Part shown: piece by piece, positions 10,039-20,839 of the stretch
How the letters are laid out: each line of letters opens with the position of its first letter
How positions within the stretch are numbered: position 1 is the stretch's first letter
Assembly: GCA_002150815.3 (NCBI GenBank)
Contig: NDFF03000325.1
Span: 62,001-126,000, forward strand
Source: Grammothele lineata
Lineage: Eukaryota > Basidiomycota > Agaricomycetes > Polyporales > Polyporaceae
Length of the DNA stretch: 64,000 nt
Direction: 5' to 3'
The notes under the pieces: generated by a model
Seen by the model: only the letters and a program-made list of their open reading frames with translations
Told to the model about the DNA's origin: nothing
Database searches by the model: none
Made by a program: the position numbers and the translations under genes

Positions 10039-12113
10039 CTACGCGCGCTGCTCCGACATCACAGGGAACGGCCGGACGGGGTCGGACGGCTCGCGGTGGT
10101 GGTTCAGCGGGCGGTGGAGCCAGACGAGCTTCGAGGCGGGGGAGGGCTCGCGTACGGCGGGGTGCATCGGGCGCGGGGCCTCGATGTGGTCGCGCGGGGG
10201 CGGAGGAGGAACGGGAGTGGCTTGGGCGTACATGAGCGGCGACGGGGCTGGGGCCGGGACTGGGACGGGAGCGGCTGTGGGGGGAGGAGGGCCTTCTTGC
10301 GCGAGGGGCGCGCGCGGCGGAGGAGGGGGAGTTTGGACCATTGGAGGTGCGGGGGGTTGTAACTGGGAGCGGGGGAGCGGGGAAGGTTCGGGTTCGCGCA
10401 TCTTGCGCGTCGCCTCGACCCAGCGTTTAGTGCGGTCTTCCTCCTATCGCGTACTGGCATTAGCGCACAGAAAGGAATTTGCGGGCACGGCACTCACCTC
10501 GTACTCTGTCACGCTACGGTCGTGCTCGTGGCCGCGATGAGGGTTCATCTCGTTCTCCATGAAACGGTCAAACGCGTCGAGCGCGCGCGCGCGCTCCTCC
10601 TTCTTGCCCTGCGCGTATCCCGCCTCGTAGCCGTCGTTGTAGGCGGCCTTGCGCGCCTCGTCGAGGGACTTGCGGTTGTCGCTGTTGCTCTTGCGCGCCT
10701 CTTCGAACCCGACAGTCCGCCCCTCGTTGAACCCGTGCGCCCTCCCCTCCTCGTAACCCGCATCATGACCCGCCTGGTACCCATCGTGGTGACCAGCGTC
10801 GTACCCCTCCGCACGACCGTCTTCAAAGCCCTCATCCCTACCATCGCTGAACCTCCTCCTAACCTCCAACCGCCTGACTTCCTCCCGCCCCTGCTCCCTC
10901 GCCTGCCACTCCCTCAACGTCTGCTCCGCCCTCCTCGCCGCCTCCTTCACCTCCCTCCCCACCTCCTCCGCCTCCGCGCGCGCCCTCTCCGCCCTCCCCA
11001 GCTCCGCCTGCACCCTCCTACACTCCCTCTCCGCCGCGTCCGCCTGCATCTGCCACCTTCTACACTCCTCCTGCGCGCGCGTCGCCTCCAGCTCCGCCTG
11101 GTGCCTCCCCGCCTCTGCCGCAGAAGCCCGCTGCGCCATCTCCGCCCCCTGGAGCTCGGCAGCGCGCGCACGCGCCTCCGCCGCGTCCGCGCGGCGCATC
11201 TCCTCCTCGAGCCGCGCGCCAGTCTGCCGGAGGACGGCCTTGAGGTGGCGCGCTTGCCGCTCTTCCTCGGCGAGCACGTGCGTGAGGATGGAGGTGCTGT
11301 CGCTGTCGCGCTCCCGGTCCCGGTCCCGGTCCCGGTCCCGCTCGCGCTCCTTCTTCCGCGGCTTGGCTGTTGCTGTCGACGTGGTGTCGTTGGGCCTTTC
11401 CCGTTCGCGATCGCGGTCGCGATCCCTAGGACGCTCCCGTTCGCCGCTCTTCTCGCGCGCGATCGGCCTCGCCGAGTCAGGCCGGGGCGAGTCCCGACTC
11501 CTCTCCCTCTCACGATCGCGATCCCTCGGGGCATTGCTCATCTCGCGGAGCATCGACGACGGCGTCAGCGACGCCGTAGACCCGCGGCGCGGCTTCTTGG
11601 TGCGGTGCGCGAGGAGGGAGCTCAGCACGGCCGGATCCCGGAGCATCTCGTGCACGGGCGTGGGCGACGTGCTCGCTTCGTGGAGCTCGTTGAAGAGGTC
11701 CGCGCTGCGGGGAAGCAAAGGCAAAACAGCGTGAGTGGCGCGTTCAATGGCAATGGCGATGTCATTAATACGGGACGTGCGCCGGCACAGCTCGGCGAGG
11801 GAGGTTAATCCCCGCGCGCGGGTTGTGGCCGGCGCATGGCCATGAGATAGAGACACGTCACTTACTCGACGAGCGAGCCTGGGGTGTGGATGACGGGCGG
11901 GGTGTAAGACAGGTACGACCGTGGCGTGAGCAGCCCTGGCGAAAGAGCGCTCAGCGCGGGACTGTGCAGGCCGGGCATCGGGAGGTCGGGGAGGTTGAGC
12001 GTGTCGTGGACGGGAGGGGGAGTGGGGGGGAGGAGGTGGGGGCCGTCAGGCGGCGGGACGAGGAGAGGGGGGAGGTCGTCCGCGTCCGCGCCCATATGTG
12101 GCTCGCCGTACAT
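10039..12113 (-). CDS. RD/RE-rich coiled-coil protein with Gly-Tyr repeats and Pro-rich tail (unknown function)
   Basis: Three exons: 11866-12113, 10498-11704 and 10039-10443. The first intron ends in a strong polypyrimidine-CAG, and all junctions keep frame. The order is a Pro-rich N-terminus (MYGEPHMGADADDLPPLL), a helical segment ADLFNELHEASTSPTPVHEML, a low-complexity RDRDRER region, a long Ala/Glu/Arg coiled coil (AEARARAAELQGAEMAQRAS and onwards), a periodic Gly-Tyr/Phe segment with G-Y/F-x-x-G spacing (EGYDAGHHDGYQAGHDAGYE), a helical block, and a Pro-rich C-terminus ending in VRPFPVMSEQRA. RD/RE dipeptides recall splicing-associated proteins and the G-Y-x-x-G repeats recall Yae1-like proteins, but I do not recognise the family. 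The true start could lie upstream. Confidence 0.75.
11305..11345. repeat. Tandem hexamer repeat coding for RDRDRD
   Basis: A (CGGTCC)n-type array inside the coiled-coil gene encodes the Arg-Asp dipeptide run on the minus strand. It is likely length-polymorphic. Confidence 0.8.
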
Positions 12114-13704
12114 CTTTTCGAGGATTCCTTCTTCTCCGCGCGGGCTAGAACAGGCGGCGGCGAGCGCCCTGGGGAACGAACGGTGCTTGTGCGGGGGCGG
12201 TCCGAGAAGGGGTGCGTGGGAGGGGAGCTGCGGGAAGCGCAGGTCGCGAGCCGACTAAAACAGTTGAGAGCGTGTGGGGGAGCTGTGGGGGACAAGCAGT
12301 GGACGAGAGGGACACAGCGTTCGGACGGGGACGAGCGATGGAGGAGGGCTTGGGCAGATCGCGTTAATAACGTCTGCGCGTGGGGAGCCGAGAAGAGGCG
12401 AGCGTTCAGCCGTCGAGCCTGCACAACGTGTTCGACATGTGCACTCTCCAGGCGTCCGGTAGCGATCGCAAGTCAAAAGCAGGGTGGGGCAGGTTCTTGC
12501 GGCGAGCGCTGTACGCACTGTGCTAGCCAATGCCACGCCGGGTGGAGGGCGCAGCAAGGGCTCGACTCGTCCAAGTCGCGAGTCGCAGTCGGTGACAGTG
12601 CTCTGACCGCATCGCTCGGCGCACAGCTCGCGTCGCGCCGTGCGCATCTCCCGCGGACGCTCGCACACGCGCAGCAGGCGGCGGAAGATAGAGCCCGGGT
12701 GCAGGCGGGGGACCGATTGGGGAAGGTTCGGAGGCCGAGCCGGGCTCGTGGGCTCGTGCAAGCCAGGGAAGCCGACCCAGAAAAGACGGCGACAGGCAGG
12801 ACGCACGCAAATGCAAGCCGCGATGGCCGAGCAAGGCAAGCCGTTCGGTCGCTCTGGAGGCCGATGAGGGGGAGATAGGCTTGGAGCGACGCCGGGGCGA
12901 TCTACGTCGTGATGCCTCGTGTCGGTCTATCAGCTGCTCTCTTCCTCGCCGACGGGCACGGCGCAGGTCCAAGTGAATGCTGGAACGTCGGTGGAACCTG
13001 GTTCATAATGCGGGCGATGACATACATGAGGCAAGCCGAGACCTGCTAGGAACCAGGAGCTCGGCCTAGGGGGAGGAGAATGCCGAGCTTGAGAAGAGAT
13101 GCTGCAGCTCGCGTGGCCGATGTGGCTCTCCGAAGACGTGCATGATTTCGCGCGTGCACCCGACTGAATGCGTGTTGCGTGAAGAGGGGTCGTTTCCGCC
13201 GTGTCGACAAGACACTCAGGGTGCGATGTGGTAGTTGAGAGAAGAGAGACAGCCGCGGGCACAGCTGGCGAGGACTGCGAAAACTGTGGCAGGCGCCTAC
13301 GACATTTGGGGCCCCTCCTACATCGATGACGTCGATATCTCCCAGTAGGCGGCAGTCACAATCTCTATGATAGGAGGATCGTCAACAGTTTTGTTTGACA
13401 GTCTTCATGCCGAAGGATGATCCTCTCCTATCTACCGTCAAACGGCCAAAAGCGAATCGAGGACGACAGGCATGTAGACGGTGAAGCCGATACAGTATCT
13501 GCGTTTACGGTGATCGTTACGCCAATCATAAATAAGCCTTCCGCGAATATGTACTAAGCCAAGATACAACGGTCGCGCATCCGTACACCAGTTAATTTGT
13601 GACAACATCATCTACATTCGTTCAAATCGGCGCTTCAAGTTCCGTCCAATCCGTACTATATCCTCTCCCTCAAGGCAAAACGCGAGCAAGAAACCCAGAG
13701 AGGT
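12114..13704. other. GC-rich intergenic region, no supported gene
   Basis: Long ORFs occur on both strands between 12150 and 12900, but they reflect GC-rich composition: Arg/Ala/Pro-rich, without domains or consistent splice links. 12900-13700 shows no coding signal. Confidence 0.45.
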
Positions 13705-15335
13705 CTATGACGAGCCCGCGCCGTACACCTGCTTCGCGTTCAGCGCAAAGACGGCGTCGATCGCGTCCTGCTCGATCCCGAGCTCCGCGAACGACTCCCG
13801 CGCGAGCTCGTACCAGTCGCCCGCGCGCGACGCCGGGGACGCACCCGATAATGGCGCGGCGGGGGACGAGCCGAAGAGGATGCGCTGGAAGCCGAACGCC
13901 TCGACGACAGGGCCCACTGCGAAAAAGCGTCAGACGTGCCCATGTCTCAAATCGATATATGAAAAGCATATACGCACGGTACATCTTGATCCTGCGCTTC
14001 CACTCGGCCGCCTCCTTCGACTCTGCGCGCGCAGCCTTCTCGACGTCTTCCTCCTTCGCCTCCGCGCTCTCTGACGGCGCGGGTGAGGAGGGCGTGGGCG
14101 CGCCCCAGGCGGGCGGGAGGAAGTTGACGAAGACATTGGCGAAGAGCGAGAGGGAGGCGGTGTGGCTCTGATAGCTGCGGTACAGGGGGTGCGTGAGGAG
14201 CTTCACGATGGGCAGGGTGAGGTCGTCGGGTGGTGGGAGGACGTTCGCTGCGGGGAGGGCATGGTTAGACACAGCTCATACACGGGGGAGCCAGAGCGCA
14301 AAATCGAGGTGTACTAGTGAACGAGTGCCCTCAACCCGTAAAGTGTCGCTATGCCATCCATCCCAAACGCGACGTAGCCGCACGAAAGAGCAAATAGCAG
14401 TCTCTGCGCGGCCAGGGAAGCGCGTCCGAAAATGCCGACCAGCAGCCGCCACCGCCACCAGGTGCAAAATCCCCAACCTCCACACGTCGGATCTGGGCTA
14501 ACGAGCCCGCCACGCACAGGGCCACCGCATCCATGACATCGACACCTGTGTGAGCCTGACAGACGGACACTCACAAAGAACGATCTTTCCCTTAACGCCC
14601 GAGTTCGCAGTCGCCTTCGTCAGGAACTCCTCGAGCGCGTCCCACCCGCTCTCCTCCGTCAGGCCGCTCTGACAATCGACGTTGACGGTGTAGCCCTCCC
14701 CCAGCGCCCACGCGAGGGCGTCGATCGCGGCCGGGGACGACGTGCTGAACGTCGCGGAGAGCACGATCGCCGGTTTTGAAGAGGCGGTGGGGGCGAGGTA
14801 GGAGGGTGGGGAGGCGGGCACGCCGTCTTCGAGTTTGAAAGGCACGGCGATCGCGAATATGGGCGTTGAGGACGTTCCTGCAGAGAGCCTGGGCCGAAGG
14901 AGAAGGGGAAGGGAGGAGGGGCGATAAGCGAGCGGATCGGGAGGTGAGAGACGTCATGCCCCACTGCGTGCGTCGCTCTCGCGCAGGCTCGCTTGGGGAC
15001 AGGACGGAAGAGACTCACTGCGAGACGACCTTCTCGACGTCCGCGGGCGCGGCGCTGTGGAGGGATACGACGACGCCGCGGGCGCGTCCGCCGAGTGTCT
15101 GGCCTGCTTGGGAGGTCCACGTCGCGAGATCGCCCGAGGGGGCGAGGACGTGGGCGTCGATGATCTCTTCTGGATGGAGCGTGCTCGGGCTGGGCGCAAG
15201 CGGGAACCGGTCGGAGGTGCCGGTGTTGGGGGGCGTGAAGGCGGAGAGGGGGAGAGTGGGGAGGGTCTTTGGGCCCTTGCGGCGGGCGCCGACGCTGGGC
15301 GAGAGGGGTGTCGGGGGCAGAGCGACGGAGCTCAT
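13705..15335 (-). CDS. Amidohydrolase-fold (PF04909-like) protein with degenerate metal site
   Basis: Exons 15019-15335, 14575-14888, 13978-14247 and 13705-13916, all phases consistent. The start is MSSVALPPTPLSP, preceded by a TATATA box at 15447-15452. It resembles fungal TIM-barrel amidohydrolases: an N-terminal strand (EEIIDAHVLAPSGDL), a central IDALAWALGEGYTVNVDCQSG, then NVLPPPDDLTLPIVKLL, GPVVEAFGFQRILFGSSPAA and a C-terminal EQDAIDAVFALNAKQVYG. The usual DAHxH is DAHVL (second His missing) and the usual FGSD-x-P is FGSSPA (Asp missing), so metal-dependent hydrolysis may be lost. The third intron-exon step skips a 327 bp intron (14248-14574), long for this locus. Confidence 0.78.
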
Positions 15336-15446
15336 CGTTGTGTGGTGCGGAGGCGTGAAGACGGCGACGGCGGGGGCAGCAGCGATGAAGACAAGACGGA
15401 CAGGGACGGAGTGGTGGCGGGCGGAAAGGCGGCGGGTGGGCGGGGG

Positions 15447-15452
15447 TATATA
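15447..15452 (-). promoter_or_regulatory. TATA box of the amidohydrolase-like gene
   Basis: TATATA about 112 bp upstream of the ATG at 15335. Confidence 0.5.
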
Positions 15453-18049
15453 GCGGGGCGCGACAGCCCTCGCCCGATCCATCATGATCATCTCATCAGC
15501 CCGCTGCAGCGCTCGCGCGCCGCCGTTCCCTTCCCAGTCGCTCCTCCTTCAGGCCTCCGCCGCCCTCCGCGGCATCCGCGACAGCCCACATCTCACCGCG
15601 CGCGCACGCTGATTCTCGGTCCGACGCGGGAAGGTCCTAAAGTCGCGAGCGCGACGAGTTCCGCGGAGGCGAGAGGCGACTCGACGAGCTCGCGCGCGCT
15701 CGCCGCACACCCCGAAGCCTGTGCATTGCCAGCTGCAAGGATACTCGCTGGCCACCCTGTGCGTTGATGAGAAGCCGTAGAGACCGTCCTCCAGTGCGTC
15801 TGCGGGCGGTGGCTCTGCTGGCCGCCATAGCGATCTCATCATCCCCGCATTACAATCTTTGAATGCCGTTTTGCTGTCTTCTCTGCACCGCTGTTGATCA
15901 TCCCCTTTCTCTCAGAGTTCGCGAGTCCGCGTCAACGCTCCAGCCCCTTTGAGCCATCCGCCCAAGCTCTCCTCTCACGCAATGAGCGGGAGGATGTTCC
16001 TGACGCTAGCCCGCTGACAACGTGTCGCGCTCGCGGAAGTAATAGTATGCTCACCACCTTTTTGGGCCGCCCCACTGCTCGTCCACGAACTGCTAGAGTC
16101 GAACGCCACGGTTCTCAAGTCCCCACCCGACATCTATCGGGAATGGTCTGCGTCATCCACATGATAGCTGGTAGTAAGCAGCCCGCGGTTCCTTACCATT
16201 GCCTTCTGTCTTGATTGTAACTCTCGTTCTCATCTCTACGTGTCAGAATAACTCCTCGAATAAGTACAATTCATGTGCACCTGCTCCTCTCCATAGGGAT
16301 CCTCATCGCGTTGCTCTTTCCTTCGACCTCACCGATCTCCCCTGGGCAACGACTCTTCTACTCGGTTACAATCAGCGACCTCGGCGACACAGGCCCCTTA
16401 AAGCCCTTCTACCTGCCATACGCTCACTCGAAGCCTTCCCTTCCTTATACCTTCACTCTTCATCGCAAGCACCCGCCCGCCGTTTGTCCACGTCTCACGA
16501 TGACGCCACAGCTCAACCAACAAAAACGAGAACGCGAAGCGACGCCCGAACCCAACGCCTCCCGTTTCTGCTTCCCAGCGCGACATTCGAATGCAATCAG
16601 TGATACGTCAAGGCAGTGCACCCTGCTCGTACCGCGCCTCCGGATTTCGAACCTAAACGCGCGCCCGCGTTCGCACTGCGATCTTCAATTTCGAGTCTTC
16701 GACGACAGGCTCTCCCGAACCGATCCGGGGTCGAAGCTTCCGAGCCCCAGCTTGGTCCGGGGCTCCCTCGAGACACCGGCCGGGTGCGGATCCGCATCTA
16801 TGTGACTGGGCGCGAGACGCATGATGGTGCATATCGACATTGCATCCGCCGTTGTCGACATCATTATCACTTTGAAGTTCGCACCCTTCTTCAGTCCACA
16901 CCACGACCTCCTCGCCTTCTAATGCAGGGCCGCGTCTAACGTGCCCGGTGCTGGCGTCGGCGTCGGCGTCGTCCTCCTCGCCGTCGCCAGGGTGTCGTCG
17001 TCCTTAATAACACTCTCACTGCTCAGGGACCTCGCAGTCGCAGCGCCTTCGTGGGGCCGCTGCGGCCGTTAACTTCCTCGACGCCGTATGTACGTATGGT
17101 CCGGCGCAGGCGGCGCGGCCTATCATGCAGTGATCGTCGACGGCGGCCACGGCGCGTCGACTCGCTGCGACGGCCCCCATATGAGGGCTTGCGGCCCTGT
17201 CGGTGAGTGAAGGGCGTCGAGAATTAGAGCATGGGGCCGACGGACATGATGACGAAGCCCTCTCCGAGTCTCCTGCGGGGTGGACGGCTGTGAAGGTGGT
17301 TCGGCCGTCTCGATTGCGCATGCGCGCACTTCACGGCAGTACAGTACATAGTGACATCGATGTTAACGTTCACGTTCAGGTCGCTGGAGCCAGCAACTGC
17401 CGTCCGCGAGGTGATCGACGTTCAGTGGTCTTTCCCCTGCCAACGGCTGGGCTTCCATGCCTCAGGCTGCGGGATAAAGCAGTGCTTCTACCTCTCGAAC
17501 GGCAAAGTCAATCGTACATACTTATCCGCAGCTCTTCCTTTCCGTAACCCTACACTTCACGCTCGATCTGAGCAACGCATTTCACGTCAAGCGATGATGC
17601 GGGCGCACCTCTCACCATTGTTTGCGTAAGTATACCCTCGACATCCACTGGGTATGCGCTGTAGGCGACTGGACAATCGTGTAAGTTGTGGAGTGAGCGC
17701 GATCACTCGCTCTCCGAAAGCGTCGGGTTCGCTCGCGCCCTGCAGTGCCAGCGCAGTGCAACGTCAACACGTCGCGGCCCCGGTGATGACGTAGCGCGCA
17801 TGGTTGCCAGCCCGCATCCCGCGCCCACGATTATTTCACCCGCCGCTGAGAATCTCGAATTTGTTTAGAGGCAATATGCCGTGTTGCGTTGGTGGACGAA
17901 ATGGTGGCAGAACGTACGGCAGGTTTCGCCACAGACGGCTCTGCTCTCACATACATCACCTGTCGCGCGACACCACTAGTGGCTTGTACGGGATCCGTCC
18001 TCATTCGCTCAGTGTGGAAGGCTAGTACCGCGCTTGTTCAAGGAGGACG
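15453..18049. other. Long intergenic region, no supported gene
   Basis: Overlapping ORFs at 16199-16939 lack domains and convincing splice sites. There is a short GGCGTC tandem run near 16955-16975. The segment after 17000 contains no recognised relic. Confidence 0.4.
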
Positions 18050-18575
18050 CCGCGTCAGTTTCGTCTTCTAGACAACGGCCCCAACGCGCCCACACACCTG
18101 TGCACTGGCACGCGAGCTGCGGGCCCGCCCCCCCGGGTGCGCGCTCAGGAGTCAGGATAGCATGGGCGTCGTCTAGTTGCGACGATCTAGTCGGACGCCG
18201 TCACCATTGAACGTTGATGACCGTCTTACTTTTCCGCCAGGGAGAACAAGAGAGGTTGAACGATGTGTTCAAGCTCGACGGCAACGCACGCGATAGTACT
18301 AGGCTGCACTAGGGGTGCCTACCGATCTGCTCCGAGAACCCGGCCCATGGGGGTCCGGAGCGCCGAGCGCCTGTCGGACGTGTGCGCGCGGGCCGGTGGC
18401 CGTGCATCCCGTTGAACGAGCTGAGCGAGCTGAAGTTTAGGGCCGTAGGTACCACCAACTTCACACACAGCTCTCCAATTGCCACGCGAACCAGGGGGTT
18501 GGCGTTGAACTGCAAGGCAGCCGCGGCTCCTGAGGTAAAGCCAGTCGGCCTAGCGAGAGCGAAATCACGGTACTA
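18050..18575 (-). pseudogene. Decayed copy of the CE15 glucuronoyl esterase gene
   Basis: Nucleotide-level similarity to the intact CE15 gene in the same orientation. 18055-18170 matches its 3' UTR and stop region (CACACACCTG, GAGCTGC, GCGCTCAGGAG). 18320-18440 matches the exon with the GGHAHCAW region (CCGGAGCGCCGAGCGCCTG, GAACGAGCTGAGCGAGCTGA). 18500-18560 resembles its signal-peptide exon (GCCTAGCGAGAGCG versus GCCTAGCGAACGCG). The central catalytic part is deleted, no ORF survives, and CpG-type substitutions are frequent. It lies about 8.4 kb from the intact copy. Confidence 0.75.
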
Positions 18576-18839
18576 AGTACTTATTCAGCGGCCTCGCACC
18601 GCCCACTGCCAATCGTCTAGCCGGGTAAGTTCGTCCACCGCCTCGCACAGAGCCTCAAAGCGCCTCTGAAATAGCAGAAATAGCAGACTACGATGGGCTC
18701 CGCGTACTCCTTTGCAGCTCCCGCCTCGTCACCGCGACCCCTCTGGCCTTGAAAGTCGACGCGTAACGTACAACTGCTCTCTCAGCAGTAACCAGTTTGA
18801 CTAACGTGCTAGCCTCTATCTAAAGCAGCAGTGCTAGCC

Positions 18840-20231
18840 ATGGACGCCGTATTCTTTCCCCGCTCGCCTCGGCTGCTCCATGAGCTCTCCCTCTGCGTCA
18901 TCGACTCCCTCGGCCGCGATGTGGACGATCTTTGGTTATCTGACACGCGTATGTCCCTCCAGGCACACGTCGCCCTCTACCAATGCACCCTCGTCTGCAC
19001 TGCTTGGCGTCCTCGAGCCCAGTATTGGCTCTTTCGCACCGTCCGCCTCACCTCGTTGAAATATCTAGACGGCCTTATAGCTGCCCTCAAAGCCGTACCC
19101 TCCCTCTTGGGCTACATTCACAATGTTATTCTTCCGTGCCGGACGCATCAGAATAGCTACTTGCCGTACAACGTTCTTACGCGTTTTCCGCGCGTGCTGC
19201 AAGCTCCTCTTCCAGCCTTCCACGCTCTTAGTATCGGGCCCTACTGGGAAAACAATCAAAGGGTGATGGGAAGGAAATCTCTACCGCATTTTCCCTTCAA
19301 CGTGCGCGAGATTGGCCTTTACCGCCGGAGTTTTTCGTCTATAGCTATCCTTTCCGTCAGCGAGGTGCATTTTGCAAGCTTCGCGGATTTTGCCAGGTTC
19401 CTGGACTGCTTCGACGCGCTGGAGGAGCTGGCGTGCAACATGATCAACTGGGACGTACTTGGACTCATTCCTGGGTGCATTTCGCGCAAGCAGAGGGCCT
19501 TCTTGCCTAAGCTGCGGAAACTGGACGTACGTGAGCTTCCGCCCACGATCGCCGCTACCATCTTTCGCACTCACACATTTCGCAGGTCTCCAAGGTTGGC
19601 ATCCATGGGATCAGCAGAATCATGACTGCGCTACCTCCAGACACACTCGCTCATTTGAAAGTTAGGTTTCCTGTGTGCTACTGGCCAAACGAAGCTGAGG
19701 TCCAAGGTCAGTTGGATGTTTTGTACCCGCCGTGCATTATTTTCAAACTATGGCTAGATGATCCCGTCACCGGAAATCAGGATGTGCTCTCCCTTCACTC
19801 ATTCAGCTCCCTGGCCATAATGGAAGCTCACTACGCGATGGATGGGTTTAGTCTGACCGACGAAGACCTGCGTACAATGCGTTACGCGTTAAGCGCCTGG
19901 CAGCCTAATCTGCCGTCAAGACATTTGATTATAGAAATTACGGCTCTGCTTGGGCCCGGCATGGAGGCTCCGTTTCTCGCCATCGTGGATCAGATTGGCC
20001 AGGCTGTGGAGGGGAGCTTCTCCGGTACGTTCTCACGCTTTTTCCTATTCCCGGGGGAGGCTGAAGCGACAGCCCACAGGTCGGCCGCACGCGACTATCA
20101 CAGTCAGGATTGATGAGCTCCAGAGAAGCACAAAGGACCTGGAGGTGTGGCAACCACTGTCCGCCGAGGTGCATGCGCGCTTCGCGAGAGCGTCACAAGA
20201 GGGACGACTCAAGGTCGAAATTGGTGAGTAG
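18840..20231 (+). CDS. F-box-like protein (basidiomycete type)
   Basis: Exons 18840-19526, 19586-20024 and 20080-20231; GT-AG introns of 59 and 55 bp keep frame. The N-terminus (LPRSPRLLHELSLCVIDSLG-like, then LYQCTLVCTAWRPRAQYWLF) has the helix-turn pattern of the fungal F-box-like domain (LVC..W..Y/L..FR). It is followed by Leu-rich repeat-like blocks (VREIGLYRRSF, LEELACNMINWDVLG, LPKLRKLDVSKVGIHG), common in mushroom F-box proteins that present substrates to SCF ubiquitin ligases. The start ATG at 18840 has a good context (GCCATGG). The target is unknown. Such families are large and fast-evolving in agaricomycetes. Confidence 0.75.
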
Positions 20232-20839
20232 CTCCATCTGATCTCGATTCTCGTTAGGTGGGGACATACGGGAACGCTGACCCATTTATAAGGGATGCGA
20301 GGGCTTATACTCTAATCACTAGGATCGAGGGAAGGGCAAAAAAGAGGGACACAAAGGCGACGATGAAGATGACAACGCGGAGACTGACCAAGATGGATCA
20401 AGGGTTAGCGAGGTTGTATCCGATATGTAGCTCGCCATTACAGCAAGGGTGACTCGCTTTCATCGTATGTATTGGGAGGCGCAGCCTCTGAGGACATAAT
20501 GAGACCGCAACTTTTCGTCGTAGATGCCGTTCGGCGTTTCCTTAGCCGGACTGAGGCGGAATTTGAAAGGAGGCATATCTCGGAGAGGGTAGTAATGGAT
20601 CGGGTAGTGATTCTGAACTTAGTATGAAGTATGCGGACGAGCGGAAGCGGGGCCTTGAGACTCGACAGTTATACGTAGTGGAGAGACGAGTGAGAAGCGG
20701 AGGAGGCGCCAACGTATGGGATTCTTGGTCTGTTACAAATCTGCGCAGCATTCTAATCTAATGATCTTGCCTATATCGGGGGTGTTACTTCAGAGCAAAA
20801 GAATGGGTTGGAGATTGAAGGGCACCTCGAGCCGTCACC
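20232..20839. other. Intergenic region, no supported gene
   Basis: Lies between the 3' ends of two convergent genes. No coding signal. Confidence 0.45.

Noticed and set aside
10522..11808. A 428-codon plus-strand ORF
   Set aside because: Shadow of the minus-strand coiled-coil exon; Leu/Pro/Arg-rich sequence is what the complement of an Arg/Glu/Ala-rich coiled coil gives.
11823..12878. A 351-codon plus-strand ORF
   Set aside because: It lies antisense to and upstream of the coiled-coil gene in very GC-rich DNA; composition is Arg/Gly/Ala-rich with no domain, and other frames are equally open.
16275..16805. A 176-codon plus-strand ORF with a hydrophobic start
   Set aside because: The first residues look like a signal peptide, but nothing downstream resembles a secreted protein and no splice or promoter support was found.
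17040..17340. Possible similarity between about 17130-17180 and 33360-33410
   Set aside because: The shared GGCCACGGCGCG core is short and GC-rich; flanking sequence does not align convincingly by eye.
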